A DNA stretch of 64,000 nt from Termitomyces sp. T153. Taxonomy: Eukaryota > Basidiomycota > Agaricomycetes > Agaricales > Lyophyllaceae. A model generated the notes under the pieces. That model was not told where the DNA came from and did not search any database. It worked only from the letters and a program-made list of their open reading frames with translations. A program made the translations under genes and the position numbers. The stretch is from positions 372,001 to 436,000 of the forward strand of contig JACKQL020000025.1 of the NCBI GenBank assembly GCA_018296165.2, read 5' to 3'. Numbering within the stretch: position 1 is the first letter of the stretch; every line of letters starts with the position of its first letter. Positions 48,238-58,835 of the stretch are shown here, piece after piece.

Positions 48238-48270
48238 GTCGGAACAATCTCTGGAGTCGGAACAATCTTT
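48238..48270. repeat. 18-bp tandem repeat upstream of GLT1
   Basis: GTCGGAACAATCT occurs twice, 18 bp apart (48238 and 48256), within 80-110 bp upstream of the GLT1 start codon, inside its presumed promoter or leader. A partial third copy (GTGTCGGACTCAA) precedes it. Direct repeats at this position may be regulator-binding sites, which is inference only. Confidence 0.7.
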
Positions 48271-48879
48271 GGCGACAAATTGAAGTGGGCCAGATTAAAA
48301 TCCGGAAGACCGTCGCGATCGTCCGACTCGGCCGACTTGTTCCGATTTATGATCACTATATGTCCTCCGATTGGCTCCCCCACACCGAAACCCCGCGCGG
48401 TGCCGTTTTCACCCATCCCATTTGTTCTTTGCGGCGAGCATCCATCAGCCCCTTACCCTTGGCATATATGCCTCGCACCTGGAGCCTGCCATACCAGGCA
48501 TGGAGGACCCGATCCAACTTCCATCTAATTATGTCTGAGTACATGAGCTCAACATGTGCTCTATTATAGCGTGCTTTCAAAATCGGCCGGCTACTTGTCA
48601 ACCAGTGTGCTTATCACATGGTATGACCCTGAATCAATGAAACATCTCCGAAATTGATACGTGAATGTACCTAAAGTACCGTATAGAGTGATAGATTAGG
48701 TCTGTCTTCCGAAGCGATGGTACTCGAGCCTTTGCATACATGCTTAAATTTCTGTATGTATACCTCCAAAAATACCTTCCAACTCATTCTTATAATTTTT
48801 CTCATCACATATGTATGGAGAGTTTGAAGTATGTGAAAACCAGAAAGATACGTCTTTGAACGCAATTGGCGTCCGCAAA
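48271..48879 (+). other. Spacer between LST8 and GLT1
   Basis: Promoter side of GLT1 and 3' flank of LST8. No gene is recognised. A GC-rich part near 48300-48345 (repeated cgactcgg/ccgac words) lies upstream of the GLT1 repeats. Confidence 0.45.
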
Positions 48880-50358
48880 TCAGCTCGCACCATCGTGAAG
48901 GGCACAACAAACGGTCGCTGGCAAAAATCTTCTAGTCTACACGCCATCGACAGAAGAAAAAGTTACCTTTGTGATGCCCATTGTATTGTCGAACTGTCTC
49001 GCCCGAAGCCATTTCCCAGAGACGAGCCGTGTGATCAGATGATGCTTCAATAACTCAACTTGGAAACTTGAAAATAGAGTCTTGAAACCACTTACCTGTG
49101 ACAAGATACGCTGAATCGGCGCTGAAGGCGCAATCCCAAACCCAACGTTGGTGCCCGATTAGAGTTCTCTCCAGCTTAAACTCGTAGTTGTGAGAAATTG
49201 ACCATATTTTCACAGTAGTATCGGCGGAGCACGTCGCTAGATATCTTTTATTATGGCTCGTCAATGGGTAGAGAGAACTCCGAAGTAGTGACCTTACTTT
49301 GCGTCTGGACTCAACAAACATCTTGTGAGGTACTTGTTGTGTGCATGGAATCTCGTAACTGCTTGAAATCGTGGCAATCCCAAGTTTTCATCATTGACCT
49401 TCCATACGTAGCATTGTCCCTATTGAAAGCAGTCCGCTCTGCAAGAAATGGACACAGAAAGCAGTGCTTACTTTGTTGTTTCCTGCTACCAAGCAAGAAC
49501 CATCGGACGCGAGAGTAACGGACCGGATGGGAACATTTCCTGCTGGGGTCTTGCATACTCAAGGCAAAATTAAAATTCTACTAACGGTAGTAGCTAAAAG
49601 ACAAGAACGCGAATACTCACGAGCTCATGGGAGCAGATATTGTCAGAGAGATCCCACTGTTTGATGCTACCAGCTTGATCACACGAGATAAGTTCTCCTT
49701 GATTTGGATGTATACAAACGTCATTAACTGAACAAGGAGGAAACACGTTAAAAATGAGTGATGTGGCCTAAGAGGCGATAGTCTGACCTGGTGCCGAGTT
49801 GTCATATGTGCGATGTAACTGTGAGCTTCTGAGATGACAGTAAAAACAATTCAAGTGTTTGACATGTGTTGGAATCCTTGTGTACCTTACCGTAGATCCC
49901 ATATCTTGATTGTCCCATCTTCGCTTCCAGTGACAAGCCATTTCCCTTCACTGTGAAACGAAACCGATGTGACGTTCATCGTATGGCCCTCGAATGTAGC
50001 AAGCTGGCAATCGTGAGCTTCTCCTGAAAGGTACCAGAGACTACGTGGCCTACAGGTTCGGATGATGAACTTGCAATTTCATAGATACGCACTTTCTTGT
50101 GGATGGCAGCAGCTAGCAGGCGTTTACTAGCGCAAAGTCAGTGAAATCTGGAGAAATTACAAACGTATCTCACTCGGGGGATATTGCCAGACGATTGACT
50201 TGCTATTGCGAGGTTCTTTAAGACGTGATGTTGCAAGTAGTAGTGAGACTAACACCTGGTTCACTTGTTCGTGCAATAGTCCGAGAACATATTCCACTCC
50301 AAGCCTCCCAAAAGCGTATTTCGTGATCGTAGGACCCAGTAACAAGAATTACAGACAT
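48880..50358 (-). CDS. LST8: TOR complex subunit LST8 (WD40 beta-propeller)
   Basis: LST8 (mLST8/GbetaL) is the seven-bladed WD40 subunit of TORC1 and TORC2 that binds the TOR kinase domain. The start [20 protein letters not shown] continues [18 protein letters not shown]. Repeats follow: [154 protein letters not shown] and [20 protein letters not shown], with a last piece [13 protein letters not shown]. Order and wording match LST8 throughout. An in-frame ATG at 50406 would add MPAPNLVSKAAPARHD; the inner ATG at 50358 matches the family's usual opening. About nine short introns. It lies upstream of GLT1 on the same strand. Confidence 0.95.
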
Positions 50359-50406
50359 GTCGTGACGAGCTGGAGCAGCCTTAGACACTAGATTTGGTGC
50401 TGGCAT

Positions 50407-51387
50407 CAGTTAAACTGGAGGAATGAGGTCCTTCAAACTTAAATGTTTCAATGTTGGACGCCAACGTTCCACGTCTCGACCTTTGACGAAAACAACAACA
50501 AATAAAACCGCCAATTTGGGAAGTCAAACCTTGAAAGTAATCGTCATGGTCTACGGTCGCCTCTATGTACTTATGTTTCTTTTCTTCACGCGTTTCTGAC
50601 AGCTTCATATCGCGTGCAATATCACCATCCAACAGGCTAGCTTGAGTCCCACCGGTCCTATAGTATCCCACGGTAATGTTGCTAATTAAAGAGGACTAAG
50701 AAGGTTAAATGCAAGAGCACCGCACAAAAACAGGCTTAGAAGATCTCGATCCTACTTGGTCTATATGCATACCTGAGTACTGAGTTCAGGGGCTTCAGGT
50801 CAGAATTGACAATGAGAGGCAATCATGAAAAGCACGATGTCTTCTCATGTGCACGACTTCAGCCTCCAATTCTCCCAGTCTGCCTACGTGGGAGTATTTG
50901 ACCCTCCTTAGTTACTTTGCCTCGACTAATCTATGTCATAAACATCCGACGATTTCTGTGCAATCTCATCTTGCAGGGGTCTTGTCTGGACATCTATTTT
51001 CGATTCCGCCTCGCTAGTAAATCATTACCAGCAGTACTTGAAACAGCTGCGCGTATATACTTCGATCACTCATAGTTCTGCTGTCGGGCCATTCTGCCTT
51101 AGAATTTCTCAGGTATTTGTGTTCATTCCTTCACGCTTCTCCGTGACTGAATGGAAAATGAACACTCGTGTTTCTACGAGAAATCCTCACGAAGCAATGC
51201 TTCTTGTCCATCTTCCCAGATGTTCGATCGTTCATCCAGCATCCTTCATATACTGGACTCCAAAGAATCAAAGATCTTCGACGACCTCTTGTCCCACTAA
51301 CATCGAATTTTGTGAGGTACTGCATTGTACTATGAACGTGTACCCTGTACGTCGTTTCTTAAAACTTACCGTTTATCAACACTTACA
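50407..51387 (+). other. Intergenic interval upstream of LST8
   Basis: On the minus strand around 50520-50650 a frame reads RDMKLSETREEKKHKYIEAT and VDHDDYFQG, which looks protein-like. It has no upstream ATG and no clear splice to LST8; it could be an unannotated exon or a relic. The plus-strand ORF at 51038-51490 has no recognised domain and partly overlaps the 52-residue gene in another frame. Confidence 0.35.
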
Positions 51388-51607
51388 ATGGATACAACTT
51401 GTCAGGCTGGAACTCGAGTTTTCTACTGGGCTTCCAGCGCACAGATTGTTTACGGGTCTGTCGAATCAACTAGTAGAATGCCAGATGTAGGTGTTCGTCA
51501 TAGTTTTAATCGTGTTCTTTCTACTGATTCTCTTTCTTCCTCTCCAGGGCACTCTGGTTTTGACTATTAGACCCGATGGTGGAGGTAAAACGGTTTCTTT
51601 ACCGTGA
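51388..51607 (+). CDS. Conserved 52-residue small protein
   Basis: Two exons. Exon 1 (51388-51486) reads MDTTCQAGTRVFYWASSAQI, VYGSVESTSRMPD. A 61-nt intron (GTAGGTG...CTCCAG) joins exon 2 (51548-51607), GTLVLTIRPDGGGKTVSLP and a TGA. The alternation of V/Y/W with Gly and charged residues suggests a small beta-barrel (SH3- or KOW-like) fold. Similar short proteins exist in other basidiomycetes as uncharacterised proteins, as far as I recall. Function is unknown. The clean splice sites and the continuing frame are the main support. It is a good example of a gene too short for a simple ORF search. Confidence 0.68.
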
Positions 51608-52162
51608 GGTTGTGCGATCCTTTTACTTGCCGAAATTGATCATTTTGGTAGTGCCGCCGGTATCACCAGGGTTGCCTAAGCCTCTTCTCAAGCCGATGGA
51701 TATTCTACATATGCACGGTACCTTTCATCGAAATTCTATCCTTTACATATGAAACACTTCCTGAGCTACTCTTGCTTTTCACACTTCCTTGTATATTCCT
51801 TGTATATCCTTTTGCTGCTGGTTTGCGTTACGACATTCTATGACATTCTTTCTATATCCTCATGTTGATGCTTCTTCACCACCAAACTATCAAGTGTAGT
51901 TTATACAATATAGGGCTGGCTAATCATATCGATCGATACTAGTCGATGATGTGACCGAAGTATAATAAATTGATCGACGGGGGGTTAGTTTATGTACTGA
52001 GAATCAGCTTGGTGCCTGAAGATCACCTTTATTCAAAGATTTTCGACCCGCGCATACGCCTTGCAAGTTTGAAATGCACCAGTCTTCTCATTCCTGTTGA
52101 ACCTCACACGGCACGATTACGGACGGTTGCCAGTGGGTGCCATATAAACCGTTAGATTACGG

Positions 52163-52196
52163 CTGTGTGTATGATACTGTGTGTATGATACTGTGT
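52163..52196 (+). repeat. 14-bp tandem repeat CTGTGTGTATGATA
   Basis: Two full copies plus part of a third, in non-coding DNA. Confidence 0.85.
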
Positions 52197-52430
52197 GAAT
52201 TTCAAAAATATTTACCCATAAGTAACAATTAATCCTTACCTGAGAGTCAGCAATAATTCCAGAAGTCAAGCGTGTCCAGCTATGGCTCACGTTGCTCCAT
52301 CATGCAGGATTTAAAAATTTCAACTCCGATTCTCATCCTCCATGCAATCATTTTGACTGTTCAGGGCCACCAGTATAGAAACAGGCATATGACTTATCAA
52401 TCGAAATGTCTTTATATTGGATAAGATACC

Positions 52431-52552
52431 CAGTCGGTGTAATAACGACTCTGTATTGCTAATATACCTCTTGGATAAGATACTTTGTTCTGGTTAGCGA
52501 TGGTATACGAATAAGTGTAATGGGGACACACCTCAGTCGGTGTAATAACGAC
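52431..52552 (+). repeat. 19-bp direct repeats CAGTCGGTGTAATAACGAC
   Basis: Exact copies at 52431-52449 and 52534-52552, accompanied by TTGGATAAGATAC repeats at 52417 and 52471. They may be a local duplication in retrotransposon flanking DNA. Confidence 0.85.
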
Positions 52553-52698
52553 AGGTATTCCCGAGTTCCGCTTCTGCATATATCTAAGATACTGTATGGT
52601 TTTTCCGTCCCTCCGTGTTACCTCTGCGCCTCATCCTGAGTCATGTGCGTGCCCGCGATCCCTTGCCCAATACTCCCCCGGATTCGTGGTACCGCTCG

Positions 52699-52893
52699 CT
52701 ACTCTTCGCAGAGCCTCATTCTTAAGCACAGCTTGTAGTATTGCGCACGGGGTAGTGGTTTTGTGAATATATATCTGCCAAGTTCTCGGTGCTCGGCACG
52801 TATTGAATCTCCACTCTTCCCTCCTCCACGGCATGTCGGATGTAATGATGGCGGACGTCGATGTGCTTCACACGATTGTAGAGAAAGTCTGGG
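52699..52893 (-). mobile_element. Ty1/copia RNase H C-terminal remnant, frameshifted
   Basis: The end of a copia-type polyprotein on the minus strand: DFLYNRVKHIDVRHHYIRHA, VEEGRVEIQYVPSTENLADI, then, in another frame, FTKPLPRAQYYKLCLRMRL. The motif KHIDVR.H..R..VE.G...I.YV.T...LADI.TKPL is diagnostic of copia RNase H. A 2-bp TA expansion (GCAGATATATATTC in place of GCAGATATATTC) breaks the frame between LADI and FTKPL. No other copia domain or LTR was seen. It keeps normal CpG content, unlike the DNA immediately to its right. Confidence 0.88.
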
Positions 52894-53045
52894 TAACAAG
52901 TTGTTCAAAATTACCAAGAGTGGTAACATGCAGTTTTGTCAGCACTGTGGTATAGTCACATGACAGCTGCCTTTCACTCATGATAGGTGCAGAGGCACTC
53001 AGCAGCAGCCCAGCTGCACTAGTGGGAATGAAAGAGCCACTAAAC

Positions 53046-53579
53046 TCAGAAATGCCAAGCCATGTTTCTGCTGTGTTGTAAGAGACATAGCATGCTGCAT
53101 ACTCCTTTTTTGAGTTTTGTCAGTAATGCCACAGCTGCCAAAGAGATATTAAGTTTGTGGAAGTACTCTACTAGCTTGTGAGGACAGAACTCATCCCACT
53201 TGGGAGTGATAGAATCATTGCATGACAGCATGTATGTGCAGCAGACCAAATGTTAGTTGTTAGCCATTGCAGTTGTTGGAATTGATGTGAGAAGAGGAAA
53301 AGGTGTCAGTGGGAGCTGGTATAGTTTGGGGAAGAAAGTGGGAGAATTGAGAGGCATTAGTGGCAATAGAGAGGTACTAATAAAACTGAGAACATGACCT
53401 CCTAAAAAGAGATTGTCAATTTCAGTGATAAGGATGGAGTTCCTAGTGACACTGAGTTTGTTGGTGAGGTTGTGCAGTGCAGGAATTGGCAGGGATAGGG
53501 GTGGGGTCAAAGGGTTTTCAAAGGGTTCAACTGGCAAGGCATGGGTGTAAAGTGCAAGTGACAAAAATCTTGCACACAG
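53046..53579 (-). other. Unclassified decayed coding-like segment in the CpG-poor block
   Basis: The minus strand gives LPVEPFENPLTPPLSLPIPA, LSVTRNSILITEIDNLFLGG and, further on, ITPKWDEFCPHKLVEYFHKL, interrupted by stops. It is probably a protein piece of a mobile element, but I cannot assign it to a family. Confidence 0.35.
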
Positions 53580-54246
53580 GTTTCTAGCAGAATATTGCTC
53601 TTAACTTACCTTTGTGGTGGGCTTCAAAATGATGATGTCTGTTGCTGCTTAGCTGCCATGCAGAGGACACAAACAGCTAGCAGTTTTGCGTGTAGTATAC
53701 AAATGGACTATAATAAATGAGAGTGCAAGTTGAGCTAGGTCCCAGAGAACTTGGTTTAGTAAAGTGTGTGAGAGGTGGAGGACATGAGTGAGAAAGGGGT
53801 CATTAGATGCTAGCCTGAGTTGCTAGGTGCTAACAAATAGTTGGAAGCACTAAGGTCACTAGCAAAACATCAATCTGACAAGGGAAGCACTAGGAGCTAG
53901 CAAAGACATTGAGCAAAAACAGAGTAGCAAAGCAAAACTAGTTGTAGGTGCTAGCACAAAACATGGACTTGACAAAATAGTACCCTAAATAGTACTAGTG
54001 AAACAAGAATGGACAAGGTGCTAACTCAACAATGTCTGAACAACAGTTGCTAAGGAGGTGCTAGAGTAAGGGAAGAAGCTTAGAGTCACAAAGACTGAGA
54101 TCTGATGGCTGGAACTATCAGTGTTGGACTCTAAAGAGTTATTGACCCTGATTTTTTTGGCTAAGGCTTATCCATTAGATTCATGGGTTAATAAGACATC
54201 ATATCTAAGGGGTTATTAAGACTCTGACCAAGAATAAAAGTGCTCA
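53580..54246. other. Non-coding CpG-free DNA rich in GCTAG words
   Basis: No coding signal. Words such as gtgctag, atgctagc, ggtgctaac and aagcactaag/ggt recur between 53680 and 54070, suggesting subterminal repeats of the adjacent hAT element. Confidence 0.4.
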
Positions 54247-56420
54247 TCACTCTTCAAAATCATCACTGGATCCTTCCAATTCTCCATCATCAGGTATCCT
54301 CTCCTTGTCATCTTCTTCATTCACCAACAGTTCCATCAAGCAAACCTCTTCCATGTATGCTTGCCTTCTTCTGACCTGCCTCAGCTGTTCATCAATATCA
54401 GTCTCTTCCTGCCCACTGAACAAGAAATCTAGGGATTGTGGGAGCCATTTGGAGCATTTTTGGCCATAGACTGCATCAAGTAAGCCATCATTGGATTCAT
54501 CATCACTTCACTCCTGTTCCTTACACACCCATTTTGCCATTTCCTTCCACCAGTCTTTTCCAGATTTCACAAGGCCTGACCTGGATTCATCAACACCATC
54601 TTTCTCATTGCTCTCACCACTGTCCTCAAGTAAATCAGCATAGCATGGTACTGCTAGAAGCTCTGTTGCTTTCTTTTTCTTGTGGTTTTTTGGTGCTTTA
54701 ATCAGTCTTCAACAAGGCTGGCATCCTTATGTGAGGCTTGAATATTGGCACCAGCCTGTGTTCAAGAGACATCAGAATAGCAGTAAGTTCAGTTTATTGT
54801 TTTACAGACCTTTGCCATTTTCTGAAGCCATGGCAATGTCAGGTGATTCCATAAACAGGATTTCTTGATTTTGAGGTTAGAAAAGTTACACTCCAGCCTT
54901 GCTTGATTCACAGAGATACCAAGAAGGAGGATTGCAAAGTCAGCAAGCTCAGCAATAGATGCTATGGGAAGGAAAGCTGTCCACATAGCCAAAGGATTAT
55001 TCCCCTATTAAATGTGAGTTTTATTTCCCAATTTCCTTCTGAATAAATCACATTTACTTGTAGGAAGGTCATTTTATTCTTCTCCCAGTCTAAAAATGGC
55101 TCACATCCACTGAGATAAGAGAAGAAAGCCTCTGATACTTCTTTTTCCTTTCTGAGTTTGACTTCCTGGTATTTTTCTTCTTTGACATCAGTCCAAGGGA
55201 CTTTGGGAGGTTGCAAAGAGATACATCAATATGCTCAGTTTGTGAACAATTTAGAATTCATGTTCATACATTCAATTAAATTTACTTGTTTCCATCAGAA
55301 TAGTATGAAGCATGAATGGACTAATGCCTGCCTTTGGACCAAACTGCAAAACCCCTTCAAATGGGTTCAAAACAAGGGCCAGCATGGACATTGGTTGGTC
55401 AAAGGCTTTCCAATATTTCTCAATCCTTTTCATCATACCATCTCCCACCAATTTCTTTGTGTGTTTGTGTTTCTGAAAATATAAAAAGATCCCTGCAAAC
55501 AATAAGAGCACTTAGTCTGGACACATAATGTCAGTCTGCTTGATATTCAAACCAAGACATATTTACTCTAGGTCATCAATTATAGCCTTGAGTCCATGCT
55601 AGAAGCTGCCATCCTTGATTATGTCACAGTGCTTGGTGGCATCATTGAAGAGCTTTTTCTTCTTTTTTTGGTTTCTTTTGACACCCACCTGTGCAGCTAT
55701 AATGTCATTCCTTTTTGCATGAACACAGCAAGCTGCAAAGAAGTCTTCAGGTCTTGAAGACAGTCAAAGGCAATAAAATGGGTATTCCAACATGTCATGT
55801 TGGCAATGAGAAATGCAAGAACCTTCCCAGAATTTGCTGACTGAACAGCATCAAAAATGGAATGGACCAATCCATGATTGAGTACCCAACCAATGAGGTT
55901 GGTAGATTTTTCAGCAATTACTCCACCTTCCTCATTCACCACAAAGTAATCTCTAGCCATCAGTTGAAACTGAATATTGATGTCTTAGAAATTGTTTTCA
56001 CCAAAAGGAGATTGACACACCTGATGGGCACAACACAGCAGACCAAACAGCCATGGTTGTTTTAACACCACATTTTTCCTTCCATACTGACTACCATTAT
56101 CATTGTCACAGCACAGTGCAACAACATGGACACCATATACCTCCTCTGCCTTATTAATCATAGCCTCAAATACACAACACATTGCATCTCCATCCTTGTG
56201 CAAGTTGGCCAGATTGAGTTCAACAAGCTAGATCTGAGGCTTGGTGAGTAAGCCACCACAATAAAAATTCAGTATATTCTTACTTTTCCATTAAAAGAAA
56301 GATTAACACCTGTTAAGGCATTGCAGGACTCATCCTTCCAACTGGATTCTGTCAAACTACTGAAGCAGTGTCCCTTTCTCTCCAAGCCCTTCTGGAACAT
56401 CTGTCAGGTTCTGCTGATTA
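54247..56420 (-). mobile_element. hAT-family DNA transposon remnant (5'-truncated, CpG-mutated)
   Basis: Decayed transposase fragments in order on the minus strand: SSLTESSWKDESCNALTGVN; LVELNLANLHKDGDAMCC and VYGVHVVALCCDNDNGSQYG (first catalytic-Asp region of the RNase H-like fold); NVVLKQPWLFGLLCCAHQ; NLIGWVLNHGLVHSIFDAVQ; LIANMTCWNTHFIAFDCLQD, LKTSLQLAV; ISLAELADFAILLLGI-type sequence followed by the hAT dimerisation piece LECNFSNLKIKKSCLWNHLT; and an acidic tail RRRQAYMEEVCLMELLVNEE, GELEGSSDDFEE with stop at 54247. Members of this family typically have Arg where this copy has Cys, Trp or His, each fitting a CpG change. Introns and internal stops intervene. The N-terminal BED finger is missing at the junction with the Helitron remnant. 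Inactive. Confidence 0.82.
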
Positions 56421-57649
56421 CAGGGGCTCAGCTACACTGGCAAATCTTTACTAGGTAGATGTGATGTCCTGTGCTTATAATCTAGTGCTCCAGACATATT
56501 GTTGAAATAACCTCCCACTCCAGAGTAATGGTGCATTGAATTCCAAAGTCCTTTGCTGCAGCCTGTATGCATAATATGCTGTTCGGGTGACCTTTGCTGA
56601 TCTTTGTTGATTCTGTGGTCCAAAATGAGAGCGAATGTTGTTGTGAAATCCAGGCTGTCCAGTGGAAAGGATGATGGTATAATGCAATGGAGTGTAATAT
56701 GGGTGCAAGTGACTGATCTGCTTCAATTGACCTCCATGCAAGTGCAAGACTATATTACAATCATTTGATCACTCTTCTGAGCCATCTCCTGGAATTACAG
56801 CTGCAACTCCCTCCTGTTCATTAGGGTCATTATAGTGTCAAGGATCTTCAAAATCAGCTGTGAGCTTGACAGAAAGCCTTTGTGGTTGGCCTTCTGAAAC
56901 TTCTCCCATGATCTGCCTGGCCTGCTTGTATAAGCCAATGAAGGGATTGACTCTAGCAAGCATATCCTGCAAAGAGGCCATTATCTGAGGATCAAGCCTG
57001 AAATTGTTCTGTTGACGAAAAGCCAATTGCTGATTGTGATCGTAAAAGTAGAGCTGTGCATATACAGGAAGATTGCTTTCAATAGGAAGCAAGGCACCTG
57101 TCAAATGATGTAGTTCTCCATTGATCCTATTGCTGTATGGTCTAGGAGCATTGGTAATGGCATGATCAATTTTGACTCCCAGAGATGTGAATGCAAAGGC
57201 TGCATTGTATTGACAGATTGATGTTTTAAAAGTGTCAGAGAGAGGATGATGCCCATGAAGCAGGCTCAGTAAATCTGCTGGAGCATCTCAAAGCCTGGGC
57301 AAATTCACTTGGCCTTGTAAGCAGCACATGCCAAATTTTGGATTATAAATAGTAGACTTGGTGAGCTTTTCAGCATCAAAATGTAGAGCTTGGCAGTGTG
57401 GATATATGACAGTCATAGGACCAAGATAGTGTGGAGGATATTCAATCAAGTAAGGTTGCCTTCCTCTTGGAATAGGCTGAATAGGGTCAAGCTGTGATGG
57501 CATAGGAAGCTCAAGGGGAGGCTGTTCAGCAGGATTTTGTAGTCCTGCTGGATGGTTGGGTGGAGCAGGGATTAAGTCTTCTGCAGGTCTCTATTGAACA
57601 GGATCAACATAATCCAAGTCATCATCAGAAGGGATGTCATCCTGAGTGT

Positions 57650-58835
57650 CAGGTTCCGCTGACCTCGGGGGCTCAGCTGCACTGGGCAAGTCCTTACTAG
57701 GCGGGCGTGATTCCCCTGCATTGGTAACTGAACACTCAAAGACGTTCCGAGCACTAATGGCTTGTGCGGATAGTTGGTGGGATGTGATCCGGATGGATCC
57801 GGGGAGGTCCAGAAAAGTCAGGTTGCGAGGAAATGAGACGGTCTTGGCAGGGTTCAGGCAGAAGACCATATGGGAGATTTGCGGAAGTGAAGGAGTAGGC
57901 GGCTGTGTGATCAATGGGAATGGAGCCGGGGTTTGATGGGAGATCATCTGGAGCTGATGGGGTCCGGGACCGAGCGAATAGTGAGGTTCAGACCTGGTGA
58001 AGGAGTGTCGGGGTTCATAATCGTAATCGCGGAGTTCATGAGGTCGTTAGGGTTGAGGAAGACTTGGGCACAACAGTTGGACAAAGTCATTGAGACAGCG
58101 TCAGACAAAATGGAATGGAGTCGATATGGAACAAGAGTAGATTCGAGTGGAGATATGAAACAATAATGAGAACGATAACGAAATGGAGACAAGACAAGAC
58201 CGGGAGACTGAAATAAGACTGGGAGATTGAGATAAGACCGGGAGACGGAGAGTAAGGAAAACGAGACACAAAACATGAAACACAAAACACGAGAAGGAAA
58301 CAATCAGACCATAGGTAATGTTAAGCAATATCAAGACTAGAGTACCAAGAGCTACTCGATGGCTTATATACTGACTACCGGAGAACTTCAGGGTACGTCA
58401 GCTGCAGCGGCGGGGCTTGGTGGAGCTCGATGGAGTGGGTGGGTGTCGGTTGCGATCGAGGATCAGGCCGCGCTGATACGTTGATGGGATCATTGGGGAA
58501 CACGGGTCACCCTGAGGTTGTCGTGATACTCCGGAATAGGTCAGAGGAACCAGGGTGTTGAGTTGATGATGGGTGGCGAAGATTGGGAACAGCGGGGGTG
58601 GTTCTTGGGGTTTGGGGGTTCCAGGGTAAGTGTCAGTGGCTGCGGGGAAGGCACCGAAGTTGGCCAGGGGGCCGTCGGAGTTAGCCGGGGAGGTGTCGGA
58701 GTTAGCCAAAATAGGCGCGGGGCATGGGCGGAAGTTCAGCGGAGCGTCAGGGTTTTTTTGGGGGTTCGGGGAGTTGATGGGCAATGTGCGGGGGTTCAGG
58801 GGACGGGTCGTGACACTGAGGACCTAATGGCACAT
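57650..58835. other. CpG-normal island inside the CpG-depleted Helitron
   Basis: About 1.2 kb with ordinary CG frequency, flanked by two versions of the same coding motif: ATCCAAGTCATCATCAGAAG at 57614 and its near-copy (ttccaagtcatcatcagaag) at 58887, coding DIPSDDDL(D/E)YVDP. Minus-strand readings include MTLSNCCAQVFLNPNDLMNS, HMVFCLNPAKTVSFPRNLTF, SHQLSAQAISARNVFECSVT and ESRPPSKDLPSAAEPPRSAE. A TATATAAG box near 58365 (minus) is followed by a pyrimidine-rich leader, as in a promoter or LTR. It may be a later insertion, an unmethylated LTR, or a patch restored by gene conversion. Confidence 0.6.
58199..58252 (+). repeat. About 22-bp tandem repeat (gaccgggagactgaaataa type)
   Basis: Three units of a 'gac(c/t)gggaga(t/c)tga(g/a)ataa' motif lie in the presumed 5' leader of the CpG-normal island. 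On the minus strand it reads as a pyrimidine-rich tract (ctcccggtcttatctcaat). Confidence 0.7.

Larger units (their letters stand above)
51608..52698 (+). other. Repeat-containing intergenic DNA left of the transposon block
   Basis: No gene. It contains a 14-bp tandem repeat (52163-52196), a 19-bp exact duplicate (52431-52449 and 52534-52552) and a 13-bp duplicate TTGGATAAGATAC (52417 and 52471). It probably consists of old mobile-element debris. Confidence 0.5.
52905..57645. other. CpG-depleted transposon block, left part
   Basis: Across about 4.7 kb the dinucleotide CG is almost missing. I count only about half a dozen (for example near 53689, 56582, 56632 and 57013-57042), although base composition would predict a few hundred. 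TG and CA are correspondingly common. Arg codons of the embedded transposases appear as TGA, Cys, Trp or His. This is the footprint of methylated-CpG deamination over time. The left border is sharp, beside the copia remnant. Confidence 0.88.
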
